Assembly (NCBI GenBank): GCA_963743825.1 | Contig: CAVURC010000004.1 | Location: 1 to 64,000, forward strand | Origin: Sva-07 sp963743825 | GTDB taxonomy: Bacteria > Actinomycetota > Acidimicrobiia > Acidimicrobiales > Ilumatobacteraceae | Reading direction: 5' to 3' | DNA: 64,000 nt | Shown: piece by piece, positions 1 to 7,015 of the stretch | How the letters are laid out: every line of letters starts with the position of its first letter | Numbering within the stretch: the stretch's first letter is position 1 | Position numbers and translations under genes: made by a program | The notes under the pieces: model-generated | Seen by the model: the letters and a program-made list of their open reading frames with translations, nothing else | Told to the model about the DNA's origin: nothing | Databases searched by the model: none

Positions 1-180
1 ACGCGCAGCACTCACCGATCGAACGACGGACAATGGTCTTCCCCAACCTCTCGATGTCCGCACCTGCAGTGGCCTGGCCCGAACCGCGATCGATCTCGGT
101 CGCGAAAACCACCCGGCGGCCTCGAGTCGAAGGCGGATTCCCTTCGACTCCACAAGCCCCAAACAGTTTCGAGGCGTCCT

Positions 181-408
181 CGACTGCTGGCCGGGATTTG
201 GTGTTCTCAATCTCGCCGCACAGCCTGCGGCACTCGTTCATCACCGCTGCCCTCGATGCCGGTGTCCCGTTGCGGGACGCGCGAAGAGGCCGCGTCGCAT
301 GCCGACCCTCGCACAACAATGCGTTACGACCGGGCCCGTCGCAGCCTCGACCGGCATGCCACCTACATCGTGTCCACGTTCATCGCCGGAGCAACCAGAC
401 CGGCCTGA
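181..408 (+). pseudogene. Tyrosine recombinase (integrase) C-terminal remnant, frameshifted
   Basis: Only the catalytic end of a phage-type integrase is readable. One frame gives HSLRHSFITAALDAG, the HxLRH box with a catalytic Arg. After one surplus base near 276-279 the next frame continues SHADPRTTMRYDRARRSLD, the active-site box with the nucleophilic Tyr, and ends at the TGA at 406-408. Upstream of about 190 I cannot align anything to the core-binding domain, so the gene is truncated or damaged as well as frameshifted. Its position beside an excisionase-like gene and a tRNA fragment fits the recombination module of an integrated element. The single +1 shift could be an assembly error, but the missing N-terminus could not. 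Confidence 0.75.
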
Positions 409-486
409 GCATCACCCACCACAGCCCATCGCGTGGACCCTTCGACGGCGTCCAGATGTCACGACAGTCCCAGTATGTCAGTCGGA

Positions 487-509
487 GGACGGTCACTTTC
501 CGGCCGTCC
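487..509. terminator. Possible hairpin downstream of integrase remnant
   Basis: Arms GGACGG (487-492) and CCGTCC (504-509) with an 11-base loop lie about 80 bases after the integrase stop codon. There is no T-tract, so a terminator role is only a suggestion. Confidence 0.3.
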
Positions 510-611
510 GGCGTTGTCGGGTCGCGGCACGAGATCTGCACAAGACTCCAGTAACGGAACTTGATCTCGTGAGGCCTTCTAGAGGTATCCGATCGAGTTG
601 GGAGCAAGCGC

Positions 612-860
612 ATGACCGTCGACCAGGCCGAGATGACGAAGCGACCGAACCACACCGTGCGACGCGGACTCGATGCGCGGTCGGCCGGTCTGCTCGGCGT
701 GCGCGAACTCGCTGCTGTCCTCGGAACGAATGAGCGCTTCGTGCGGCGACTCGTCGCCGAACGTCGGTTGCCCTTCCACAAGGTTGGCAAGTACGTGCGC
801 TTCGATCCTCGCGACATCGAGGCCTGGCTTTCGGAGCATCGAGTCGAGTCGATCAGTTGA
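612..860 (+). CDS. Excisionase-family (MerR-like HTH) DNA-binding protein
   Basis: An 82-residue protein. Residues about 26-76 form a winged-helix excisionase domain: LLGVRELAAVLGTNERFVRRL is the helix-turn-helix and LPFHKVGKYVRFDPRDIEAWL is the typical wing and tail of the HTH_17/Xis family. Such proteins bend att-site DNA to steer integrase towards excision, or act as small regulators. The ATG at 612 is preceded by GGAG at 601-604 with good spacing. It is intact and lies between the integrase remnant and the tRNA fragment, which suggests the Xis of the same element. A plasmid-type regulator remains possible. Confidence 0.8.
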   Translation: MTVDQAEMTKRPNHTVRRGLDARSAGLLGVRELAAVLGTNERFVRRLVAERRLPFHKVGKYVRFDPRDIEAWLSEHRVESIS

Positions 861-1320
861 CTCCTCAGCGCAAGCAGAGTCACGAGTCCGCGATGGTCGA
901 GATCTCGTGCCGGACGACCCTTTCGTCGTCCAACGCTTGTCCTCCTGAGCACGGAATCCGGATGTGTCTTACTTGGTGCCGACATCGACGTCCTCAACGA
1001 CTGAGGTGTCAGGTCCCGGTGGTCAGCCACCAACGACGAGACCGAAGTCGGGCGTTCCCGGGGCCTGTTCTACGCGGCGTCGCCCGCAACCGTCCGAGCT
1101 GTGCTCCTGGCCGTCACAAATTGGAGGACGTATGCGGGCCGCCCGGCAGGTTGAGTCCGCTCAACGAAGGCGATGACCATGACGATTCGGCGGAGTGTCC
1201 GTGCCATTGGCGTGCCAGTAGTAGTGGGAAACAGGGGTCAAAATGGGGTAAGACCGGAAGTGGGGAGCCTCGCATCTTCCCTGCTAGATGGCCATTTACC
1301 AGGGACTACCAGATCTCAAC
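861..1320. other. Stretch without a recognisable gene, inside the element end
   Basis: About 460 bases between the excisionase stop and the tRNA fragment. Open frames exist on both strands but none gives a protein I recognise, and a long plus-strand frame running through this area continues antisense into the K+ channel gene, so it is a shadow. I see no 5' half of a tRNA before 1321. Confidence 0.6.
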
Positions 1321-1372
1321 CGTTTGCTTTGCAAGCAGGGGGTCGTGGGTTCGATTCCCATCGTCTCCACCA
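1321..1372 (+). other. 3' half of tRNA-Ala(TGC): probable attachment site of an integrated element
   Basis: The sequence reads as the 3' part of a tRNA-Ala. It has the anticodon arm TTTGC-TTTGCAA-GCAGG with anticodon TGC, the T-arm GTGGG-TTCGATT-CCCAT, an acceptor strand CGTCTCC, the discriminator A and an encoded CCA at 1370-1372. A complete gene would begin near 1297, but the bases there cannot form the D-arm or pair with the acceptor strand. A tRNA 3' fragment next to integrase and excisionase genes is the standard signature of a duplicated att core. Since the tRNA reads on the plus strand, the intact copy should lie to the left of the window. Confidence 0.8.
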
Positions 1373-1388
1373 TCGCTGACCAGACGTG

Positions 1389-1407
1389 GAGTGCCTGATC
1401 GGCACTC
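1389..1407 (+). terminator. Hairpin terminator just after the tRNA fragment
   Basis: Perfect 7-bp arms GAGTGCC / GGCACTC with a 5-base loop, starting 17 bases after the tRNA CCA. It is probably the original terminator of the tRNA-Ala gene before the element split it. It also lies at the 3' end of the convergent K+ channel gene. Confidence 0.6.
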
Positions 1408-1456
1408 TGGCCGTCGACGCGACTCGTGTAGTGATCCGGGTACTGCGTGGTTCCCT

Positions 1457-2260
1457 TTACGAGCCATCCGGGGTGAGGAGTCCCTCGATTTCATCCATCG
1501 CGGCCTGTTGCTGAGCTTGCTGTTGTGCAATGAGCTCTCGGAGCTCGGCGACCTTGGATCGCACATCGACCTCACCTGGCGAGTTCTCCGGGATGTTCGC
1601 TTTCTTTGCGGGTGCGAGGAAGAAGTTGGCGAGGTAGCCGGTGAACGTGCCGAAGATGCCGACGCCGATCACGATGATGAGCGCACCGAAGAGGCGACCT
1701 CGATTCGTGACCGGAAACTGATCGCCGTAACCGACTGTCGAGATCGTCACGATCACGTACCAGATCGCGTCGGACCCCGTCGTGATGTTCGCCCCCGATG
1801 CGTACTGCTCGAGGCTGAGGATCGCGAGGCTCCCGAATTCGAGCACCAGGATGCCCATGAGGAGCAGGACATACAGGGCGCTTCCGGCCCGGTCCTTGAT
1901 CAGACTGCGAGCGATGTTCTTGGCGCCGTAGGCGCGTAGGAGACGGTAGACGCGGAGGAGGCGGAAGATTCGGAGGACCTTCAATTGCTCGAAGGGCAGG
2001 CTGGCGAGCAGGTCGGCCCATCCGAACTCACGGAAGAAGTAGCGGGATTTCGATTCGGCTGTGAGGAGCCGGAACGTGAAGTCGGCGAGGAAGATGGCGC
2101 TGAACAGCACGTTCATCACGTAGAGCACCGTGTCGATGTTCGAGTCGTCGATCGCGTAGAGCAGCACGATGTTCAGGATCGACAGGATCGACAGGATGCC
2201 GATGAAGATTTCGTATCCGGTGTTCTTGAGTTCGCTGTCCTGCGATGCGGTGTCAGTCAT
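1457..2260 (-). CDS. Voltage-gated-type potassium channel
   Basis: A 267-residue six-TM ion channel subunit. Segments S1-S3 cover about residues 17-66. The Arg-rich S4 is near 97-109 (RIFRLLRVYRLLR). The pore loop carries the K+ selectivity filter TVGYGD at 175-180, followed by S6 at about 191-215. The C-terminus (about 232-262) is a short coiled coil rich in Gln and Ala that may help tetramer assembly; there is no RCK/TrkA domain. It would conduct K+ across the cytoplasmic membrane. The gene stands alone, convergent with the tRNA fragment and its terminator, and is probably the first host gene beyond the integrated element. Confidence 0.92.
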   Translation of the reverse strand: MTDTASQDSELKNTGYEIFIGILSILSILNIVLLYAIDDSNIDTVLYVMNVLFSAIFLADFTFRLLTAESKSRYFFREFGWADLLASLPFEQLKVLRIFRLLRVYRLLRAYGAKNIARSLIKDRAGSALYVLLLMGILVLEFGSLAILSLEQYASGANITTGSDAIWYVIVTISTVGYGDQFPVTNRGRLFGALIIVIGVGIFGTFTGYLANFFLAPAKKANIPENSPGEVDVRSKVAELRELIAQQQAQQQAAMDEIEGLLTPDGS

Positions 2261-2397
2261 CCCGACTCTCCTCCACGGCTACGACTCGCCGGTCGACGCG
2301 CTGTGAGATCTTTGGAGTCGGCCGTTCCCAGAGCACTCAGCCGCACAGTATTCCCCCATCGCTCTCGGGGTCGCGATGGCAGTCGATCCGCAAGGGC

Positions 2398-2721
2398 TCA
2401 GTCGAGGTCGAGATTCGCCAGGATCACCGGCAGGTCCTGGGCGTCCGAAAGGAGGCGCACGACGTCGGCGTGGTCCGGCCGCACGAAGTAGAACCAGCCG
2501 ACCGGGAAGCCTGCAACTCCACGGACTCGAAGCCCCGGAATGTCACACAACTCACCGACACGTGGCGATCCGGCGTTCGACATCTTCTCGAGGCCCCGCA
2601 GCGACGCAACCGCGGCATCGAAGAAGCGCATGGCGAGGTCGGTTCCGCCCTCAGCGCTGTAGTACCGGGTGCGTTCAACAAGATCGGCCTCGGCCAATGG
2701 TCGCAGCCGGGCGACCCTCAC
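2398..2721 (-). CDS. parE: ParE/RelE-family toxin
   Basis: A 107-residue type II toxin of the RelE/ParE fold. It begins with RLRPLAEADLVERTRYYS, the usual ParE N-terminal helix, and contains the core GLRVRGVAGFPVGWFYFV and a C-terminal strand DVVRLLSDAQDLP. ParE proteins typically poison DNA gyrase and RelE proteins cleave mRNA; the sequence looks closer to ParE. Its ATG overlaps the TGA of the upstream antitoxin gene (2718-2721), so the two are translationally coupled. Confidence 0.88.
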   Translation of the reverse strand: MRVARLRPLAEADLVERTRYYSAEGGTDLAMRFFDAAVASLRGLEKMSNAGSPRVGELCDIPGLRVRGVAGFPVGWFYFVRPDHADVVRLLSDAQDLPVILANLDLD

Positions 2722-2969
2722 GCGTCAGCAGCGAACGCGCGTTGACGCATCTCGTCGATGACCTCATCGGTTGCCGGGCGCGAGTCTCCGGAGTCGAGCC
2801 CGTCAGCAATGAGTTCTCGCAGCCGCCGCTCGGCCATGTATTGCTGATCGCGTCGGATCAGCTCACGCAGGTACTCACTGGTGTTTCCGTACTCACCGGA
2901 TTGCACGCGGTCATCGATGTAGCGCCGCAGCTCGTCTGGCAGGGCGAAGCTCATGGTCGTCTTGCTCAC
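2718..2969 (-). CDS. parD: ParD-family antitoxin
   Basis: An 83-residue antitoxin. The N-terminal ribbon-helix-helix (TTMSFALPDELRRYIDDRV, then GEYGNTSEYLRELIRRD) should dimerise and bind the operator; the acidic C-terminal half (about residues 45-83) should wrap the ParE toxin. It comes first in the operon, as usual, and probably autoregulates through the repeats at about 2986-3006, 17 bases before its start codon. Confidence 0.9.
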   Translation of the reverse strand: MSKTTMSFALPDELRRYIDDRVQSGEYGNTSEYLRELIRRDQQYMAERRLRELIADGLDSGDSRPATDEVIDEMRQRAFAADA

Positions 2970-2985
2970 TCGACCAGCCTGCCGA

Positions 2986-3006
2986 CATTATCAACTGTTG
3001 TCAACC
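2986..3006 (-). promoter_or_regulatory. Probable operator/promoter of the parDE operon
   Basis: An unusually AT-rich patch directly upstream of parD. It contains the palindrome CAAC-T-GTTG and, on the minus strand, two spaced copies of GTTGA (GTTGAC and GTTGAT). Direct or inverted half-sites of this kind are what ribbon-helix-helix antitoxins bind. The operator role is inferred from position. Confidence 0.5.
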
Positions 3007-3143
3007 CGCGGCCTGCGGTGACAAGCGGAACGACCGCGCCGGACGGACACGGCCACCCACAGGTCGACGTGAGCATCGGGTTCGTGGTGCTCGAACCGCT
3101 TGGCGAGTTCGTCGGCTTGGTCGAGGAGTTCTTGGATCGAGCT

Positions 3144-3965
3144 CTATGACTGACTTTTGGGTGCCTGGTGCTGGTGTCCGTTGGTGTGATCGGGACGCCA
3201 GTCGAGGTGCTGCCGCAACACTCGATTCCACTTGTTCGAGGGCAGATGCGGGTACAGCGCGGCGAGGCCGGTGCAGTACTTGCTGATCGTGGTCGGTCGA
3301 TGCCTTGCCTTCCACAGCAAGCGGTCCACGAAGCAGGGCCGCCCTTCGGTTTTCGTCTCGACGAGCACGACTGGGCCGAGGTTCAGGCAGCGGCCATCGG
3401 GACCGCGCCATGTGAGCTCGGTGTCGATGGTGACGCGGGCGCGACTCTCGGCGAGCAGGAGGGTGCTGCGGTGGTAGGTGACGGTGAGGTGGGGCGTCAG
3501 GTGCGGTGCCGCTTCGACGGTCTGCGCAATGCTCTCGACGAATCTGCGGCCTGCGGGGGTGAGGTCGGCTTCCTCGACAGGTTCGCAGTGCTCGCGGTGT
3601 TTGACGGTGAGGCCGCGGCGGTCTCTGGTCTTGACCTCGAGCACGCAGTGCCCGGTGTCGACGTAGTGGCGGGTCCTGACCTTGAAGCGGGAGGGCCGGC
3701 GGCGCGCTGCGTCGAAGTACGACTGAAGACTCGGGGTGTCGAAGTACGTCGATCGATAGCGGAATCGTCGTAGCTCGTCGATCGTCAAGATTCGTGTCGA
3801 CGGGCCGGCCTGCTTGAGGAGGGACGAGAGTTCTGCCAGCGGCACGAGGTACTTGCGATCCTGCCGGGTCTGAAGGTCGGCGGCCGCAGTCAGTTCGTCG
3901 AGTCCGACAGGGTCGAACTTGCCGAGGAGGTCGGCGAGGTCGATGGTGGTCACCGGGGCGGTCAT
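3144..3965 (-). CDS. VTC-domain (polyphosphate polymerase-like) protein
   Basis: A 273-residue protein filled by one VTC/CYTH-like tunnel domain. Charged strands facing the tunnel are visible: RQDRKYL (34-40), YRSTYFDT (70-77), KVRTRHY (95-101), LEVKTRDRRG (109-118), and near the end LVETKT and a late Lys before KYCTGL. In yeast Vtc4 this fold makes polyphosphate from ATP; bacterial members are mostly untested and could only bind polyphosphate or triphosphate. The start ATG at 3965 overlaps the stop of the DUF4956 gene (ATGA); a longer reading into that gene is only a shadow. It forms a two-gene operon with DUF4956, divergent from cotH. Confidence 0.85.
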   Translation of the reverse strand: MTAPVTTIDLADLLGKFDPVGLDELTAAADLQTRQDRKYLVPLAELSSLLKQAGPSTRILTIDELRRFRYRSTYFDTPSLQSYFDAARRRPSRFKVRTRHYVDTGHCVLEVKTRDRRGLTVKHREHCEPVEEADLTPAGRRFVESIAQTVEAAPHLTPHLTVTYHRSTLLLAESRARVTIDTELTWRGPDGRCLNLGPVVLVETKTEGRPCFVDRLLWKARHRPTTISKYCTGLAALYPHLPSNKWNRVLRQHLDWRPDHTNGHQHQAPKSQS

Positions 3966-4561
3966 GAGTGGGCGGTGGGCGCGAGACGGTCGTGGTCGCT
4001 GCTCGCGGAGTCGACGCGTGGTGGTGACTCGAAGCAGACGTCGACATCGGTGGTGTCGTTGACGAGATCGATCCGACGGACCGCGACCCGGTGAATCCTG
4101 GCGCCAAGCAGGTTTTCGAGGTGGGTGATCATCGCCGACTCGTCGGTGAAGGCACGGTCGAGGTTGACGCGCTGGGCGCGGTATCGGCTGAGGAACCGGC
4201 CATGGTCGCCGACGAACAGCGTGGCGAGCAGGGCGGCCATGAGTGCCGGTGCCAGCCACATCGGTGAGATCGGAACGCCGCCGAGCACGCCGAGCGCCAA
4301 CGCAACGAAGTAGTAGGCGACCTCGTGCTGGTCGAGTTCGAAGGAGCGCAGGCGGATGATTGACAGCACGCCGAACAGTCCCAGACCGAGGCCGGCGGTG
4401 ACGTCGCTCGAGGTGAACGCCTCAGCGACGGCCAGCACGCCGATGTTCACAGCGAGGAATGACACCACGAGCTCGCGGCGCCGATGGCGGGGGAGGTAGA
4501 GACCGAAGGTCAGGATCGAGATCGCGACGAGGTCGAGGACGAAGGGAAGTAGCTCGCGCAT
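3962..4561 (-). CDS. DUF4956 membrane protein
   Basis: A protein of about 199 residues with four or five TM segments (around residues 5-22, 30-48, 55-70, 82-98, 101-117) and a cytosolic C-terminal domain of about 75 residues. The motif FGVLSIIRLRSFELDQHEVAYYF is typical of DUF4956, split here around FGVLSIIRLRS. The function is unknown, but the family is repeatedly found beside VTC and CotH genes, as here, which suggests a membrane partner of the VTC protein. I chose ATG 4561 because GGAGAAAGG lies just upstream; a GTG at 4576 is also in frame. Confidence 0.82.
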   Translation of the reverse strand: MRELLPFVLDLVAISILTFGLYLPRHRRRELVVSFLAVNIGVLAVAEAFTSSDVTAGLGLGLFGVLSIIRLRSFELDQHEVAYYFVALALGVLGGVPISPMWLAPALMAALLATLFVGDHGRFLSRYRAQRVNLDRAFTDESAMITHLENLLGARIHRVAVRRIDLVNDTTDVDVCFESPPRVDSASSDHDRLAPTAHS

Positions 4562-4615
4562 GGCGCCTTTCTCCACGGTGAACAGCGGTTGGTTGCCCCA
4601 GCTCTAAGCCTCCAA

Positions 4616-4633
4616 CTTGTGAGATCCCTGTGA
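4616..4633 (-). promoter_or_regulatory. 18-bp element upstream of DUF4956-VTC operon
   Basis: Read on the minus strand this is TCACAGGGATCTCACAAG, identical to the element at 4687-4704 in front of cotH. Within it TCACA occurs twice at an 11-base spacing, the layout of OmpR/PhoP-type response-regulator boxes. It lies 55 bases upstream of the DUF4956 start. Confidence 0.6.
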
Positions 4634-4686
4634 TGGGTCTTCGAGTTCTCTGACTGCAGCCCGGTTGCGTTTCATGAGGGCGCGGT

Positions 4687-4704
4687 TCACAGGGATCTCA
4701 CAAG
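4687..4704 (+). promoter_or_regulatory. 18-bp element upstream of cotH operon
   Basis: TCACAGGGATCTCACAAG, a perfect match to the site at 4616-4633 in the opposite orientation, so each divergent arm has the same sequence pointing the same way relative to its genes. The two TCACA half-sites are 11 bases apart. The OmpR-family regulator encoded in the downstream operon is the obvious candidate to bind it. Confidence 0.6.
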
Positions 4705-4748
4705 CGCTTCGAAGCGAATCGGGAAGACCGTGTGGTTTCGTGCTCGTC

Positions 4749-6323
4749 GTGACTCGAAGCGACGTTCCCATCATCCGCAGGTTGCTCTGGCGCCGTGAGG
4801 TTGCCGCCTCGGTCGTTGCGGCCCTCCTGCTCGTCGGCTGCAACGACGCGACGGGCGGTGTCGGGGACGCTGGCGCGGCGGCGCCTGCAACCGACGAGTC
4901 CGCCGTCACCAGCGGTACCGACGCAGAGGCGACCAAGTCGACGAACGTCGACGCGGACACCGCAGCGCTGTTCGACAGTTCGGTCGTGCACGAGGTCGCC
5001 CTGAGCTACGAGCAGGCCGACTACGACGCGATGATCGAGACGCTCGCAGAGACGGGCGAGAAGGAGTGGATCGAGGTCACCGTGACGATAGACGGCGTGA
5101 CCTACGAGCGGGCGGGCGCCCGCCTCAAGGGGAACTCGTCTCTGGCCGGGCTTTCAGGTGGGGGCCCGGGCGGCCTTCCGCTCGACCCCGCCGGCGATGC
5201 TGCCGACGGGACGGCGGAAGCGGACCGACCGGCTGGCGGCTTCGGTGGGGGAGGGCCGGCGGGCTCGGCGTCCGCGGACTCGCCTGAGGATCTGCCGTGG
5301 TTGATTCGCCTCGATCGCTTCGTCGAGGACCAGGAGCATCAGGGCTACGACGACATCGTCATCCGCTCGAACGGATCGGCGGCGTCGCTCAACGAGGCGG
5401 TCGCGCTCGACCTGCTGGACGAGGCAGGCCTCGCATCCCAGCGAGCTGCCGAGACCCGCTTCTCCGTCAACGGCGGCACCGCGATGTTGCGGCTGATGAT
5501 CGAGCATCCCGACGATGGCGCCTGGCAGCGTGCCAACTTCGACGGCGAGGGGGCGCTGTACAAGGCGGAAAGCACCGGCGACTGGTCGTATCGCGGTGAC
5601 GACCCAGCGGCGTATGACGACGTGTTCGACCAGGAGGGCGGTAGCGACGTCGCCGATCTGACACCGCTGGTCGAGTTCCTCGCTTTCATCGACGAGTCAG
5701 ACGAGGCTACGTTCGCAGCTGAGCTCCCGGAACGCCTCGACGTCGAGGCGTTCGCCACCTACCTCGCGATGATGGACCTCGTGGACAACTTCGACGACAT
5801 CGACGGCCCGGGCAACAACGCCTACCTGTGGTGGGACGCCGCGAGCGGGCAGTTCACCGTCGTGCCGTGGGACATGAACCTCGCTTTCGGCGGCCTCGGA
5901 GGTGGCTTCGGCGGGGCCGGAGGTCAGGGCCGTCCGGGTGCACCGGGCGATCTGCAGCTGCCGGAGGGCTTCGAGCCGCCCGACGGTTTCGAACCACCTG
6001 AAGGTTTCGAACCACCTGAAGGATTCGAACCGCCTGAGGGTGCGGAGCTTCCGGACGGCTTCGAGCCGGGCGCAGGACCGGGCGGCCCTGGTGGCTTCAA
6101 CCGTTCGAACCCGCTTGTCGAACGGTTTCACGCAACCGCGGAATTCGAGGCTCTGTACCAGCAGCAGCTCGACGAACTCAGCGAGCGCCTGTTCGAGAGC
6201 GGAGCCGCCGAGGCGATACTCGCTGCCTGGACAACGGTGGTGACCGAGCAGGCGTCCGACCTGGTCGATGCATCGACGATCGAGCAGGAAGCAGACGCGA
6301 TCTCGCGGTCGATCGCCGAATGA
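4749..6323 (+). CDS. CotH kinase-like lipoprotein
   Basis: About 524 residues from GTG 4749. Residues 11-31 are a lipoprotein signal with lipobox LLVGC (Cys31). An ATG at 4665 would place the 18-bp operator inside the gene, so I prefer the GTG. The CotH fold follows: VTYERAGARLKGNSS, a Gly-rich insert, WLIRLDRFV, then LNEAVALDLLDEAGL and NAYLWWDAASGQFTVVPWDMNLAFG, the conserved Asp-containing end of the CotH core. CotH proteins are atypical protein kinases. A Gly/Pro-rich linker with six hexapeptide repeats (5961-6068) precedes the C-terminal part. It is the first gene of a long operon and overlaps the regulator gene by ATGA. Confidence 0.87.
   Translation: MTRSDVPIIRRLLWRREVAASVVAALLLVGCNDATGGVGDAGAAAPATDESAVTSGTDAEATKSTNVDADTAALFDSSVVHEVALSYEQADYDAMIETLAETGEKEWIEVTVTIDGVTYERAGARLKGNSSLAGLSGGGPGGLPLDPAGDAADGTAEADRPAGGFGGGGPAGSASADSPEDLPWLIRLDRFVEDQEHQGYDDIVIRSNGSAASLNEAVALDLLDEAGLASQRAAETRFSVNGGTAMLRLMIEHPDDGAWQRANFDGEGALYKAESTGDWSYRGDDPAAYDDVFDQEGGSDVADLTPLVEFLAFIDESDEATFAAELPERLDVEAFATYLAMMDLVDNFDDIDGPGNNAYLWWDAASGQFTVVPWDMNLAFGGLGGGFGGAGGQGRPGAPGDLQLPEGFEPPDGFEPPEGFEPPEGFEPPEGAELPDGFEPGAGPGGPGGFNRSNPLVERFHATAEFEALYQQQLDELSERLFESGAAEAILAAWTTVVTEQASDLVDASTIEQEADAISRSIAE
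5961..6068 (+). repeat. Six tandem 18-bp units coding P[ED]G[FA]E[PL] in cotH
   Basis: Six in-frame 18-bp units, for example CCTGAAGGTTTCGAACCA, encode a hexapeptide repeat (PEGFEP and variants). Units 3 and 4 differ by only two bases, which suggests recent slippage. The repeat lies in the flexible Gly/Pro-rich linker of the CotH protein. Confidence 0.9.
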
Positions 6324-7015
6324 CCAGCGAGGCCGGGACGCCGCGAGTCCTCGTCGTCGACGACGAGGAGAACATCCAGTTCATCGTGGCGTCGGCGCTC
6401 GACATGGCCGGCTTCGACGTCGCCACGGCGGGTCGCGGGCAGGATGCACTCGAGTTGGTGGACTCCTATCAACCCGACGTGATCGTCCTCGACGTCATGC
6501 TCCCTGACGTCGACGGGTTCCAGCTCTTGCAGCGAATCCGAGACCGGGGATCAGCGGCAAAGGTCGTCTTCCTCACCGCGCGCGACACCACCGACGACCG
6601 TGTCCGCGGGCTGACGAGCGGAGGGTCGGACTATCTGGTGAAGCCATTCGCAGTCGCCGAGCTGGTCGCACGCGTTCGCCTCCGGCTCGCCGACGCAAGC
6701 TCGGACGCCACGAATCGCCTCCTCCGCTGCGCCGATCTCACCATGGACACCGACGGCCACCGAGTGATGCGCTCCGGTGATGTGGTCCATCTCTCCCGGA
6801 CCGAGTACAAGCTCCTGCACTACCTCCTCGTCAACAGCGGCCGAGTGCTGTCGCGGGCGCAGATCCTGGACCACGTGTGGTCCTACGACTTCGATGGCGA
6901 CTCGTCGGTGGTCGACACCTACATCAGCTACCTACGACGCAAGATCGATCACGTCGAGCCACGCCTGATCCAGACGATTCGCGGTATCGGGTTCACCTTG
7001 CGGGTCGAACCGTGA
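6320..7015 (+). CDS. OmpR/PhoB-family response regulator
   Basis: 231 residues. The receiver domain (about 9-121) has acidic residues DDEE near 14-17, the phospho-acceptor Asp58 (VIVLDVMLPD) and the conserved Lys in DYLVKPF. The C-terminal winged helix (about 135-229) contains LSRTEYKLLHYLL, LSRAQILDHVW and VDTYISYLRRKI. It overlaps cotH (ATGA) and the next kinase gene (GTGA), so regulator and kinase are a tight pair. Its likely targets are the twin 18-bp direct-repeat elements in the cotH/DUF4956 promoter region. Confidence 0.95.
   Translation: MTSEAGTPRVLVVDDEENIQFIVASALDMAGFDVATAGRGQDALELVDSYQPDVIVLDVMLPDVDGFQLLQRIRDRGSAAKVVFLTARDTTDDRVRGLTSGGSDYLVKPFAVAELVARVRLRLADASSDATNRLLRCADLTMDTDGHRVMRSGDVVHLSRTEYKLLHYLLVNSGRVLSRAQILDHVWSYDFDGDSSVVDTYISYLRRKIDHVEPRLIQTIRGIGFTLRVEP

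Noticed and set aside
1297..1372. A complete tRNA-Ala gene
   Set aside because: The bases expected for the acceptor 5' strand, D-arm and anticodon 5' flank do not fit; only the 3' half is present.
857..1939. A 360-codon plus-strand open frame
   Set aside because: It runs through the tRNA fragment and then antisense to the K+ channel; its composition is Arg/Asp-rich shadow sequence with no domain.
2992..3138. Minus-strand frame reading ELLDQADELAKRFEHHEP between parD and the VTC gene
   Set aside because: It resembles the start of a common small actinobacterial protein, but has no start codon and degenerates quickly; too short to call.
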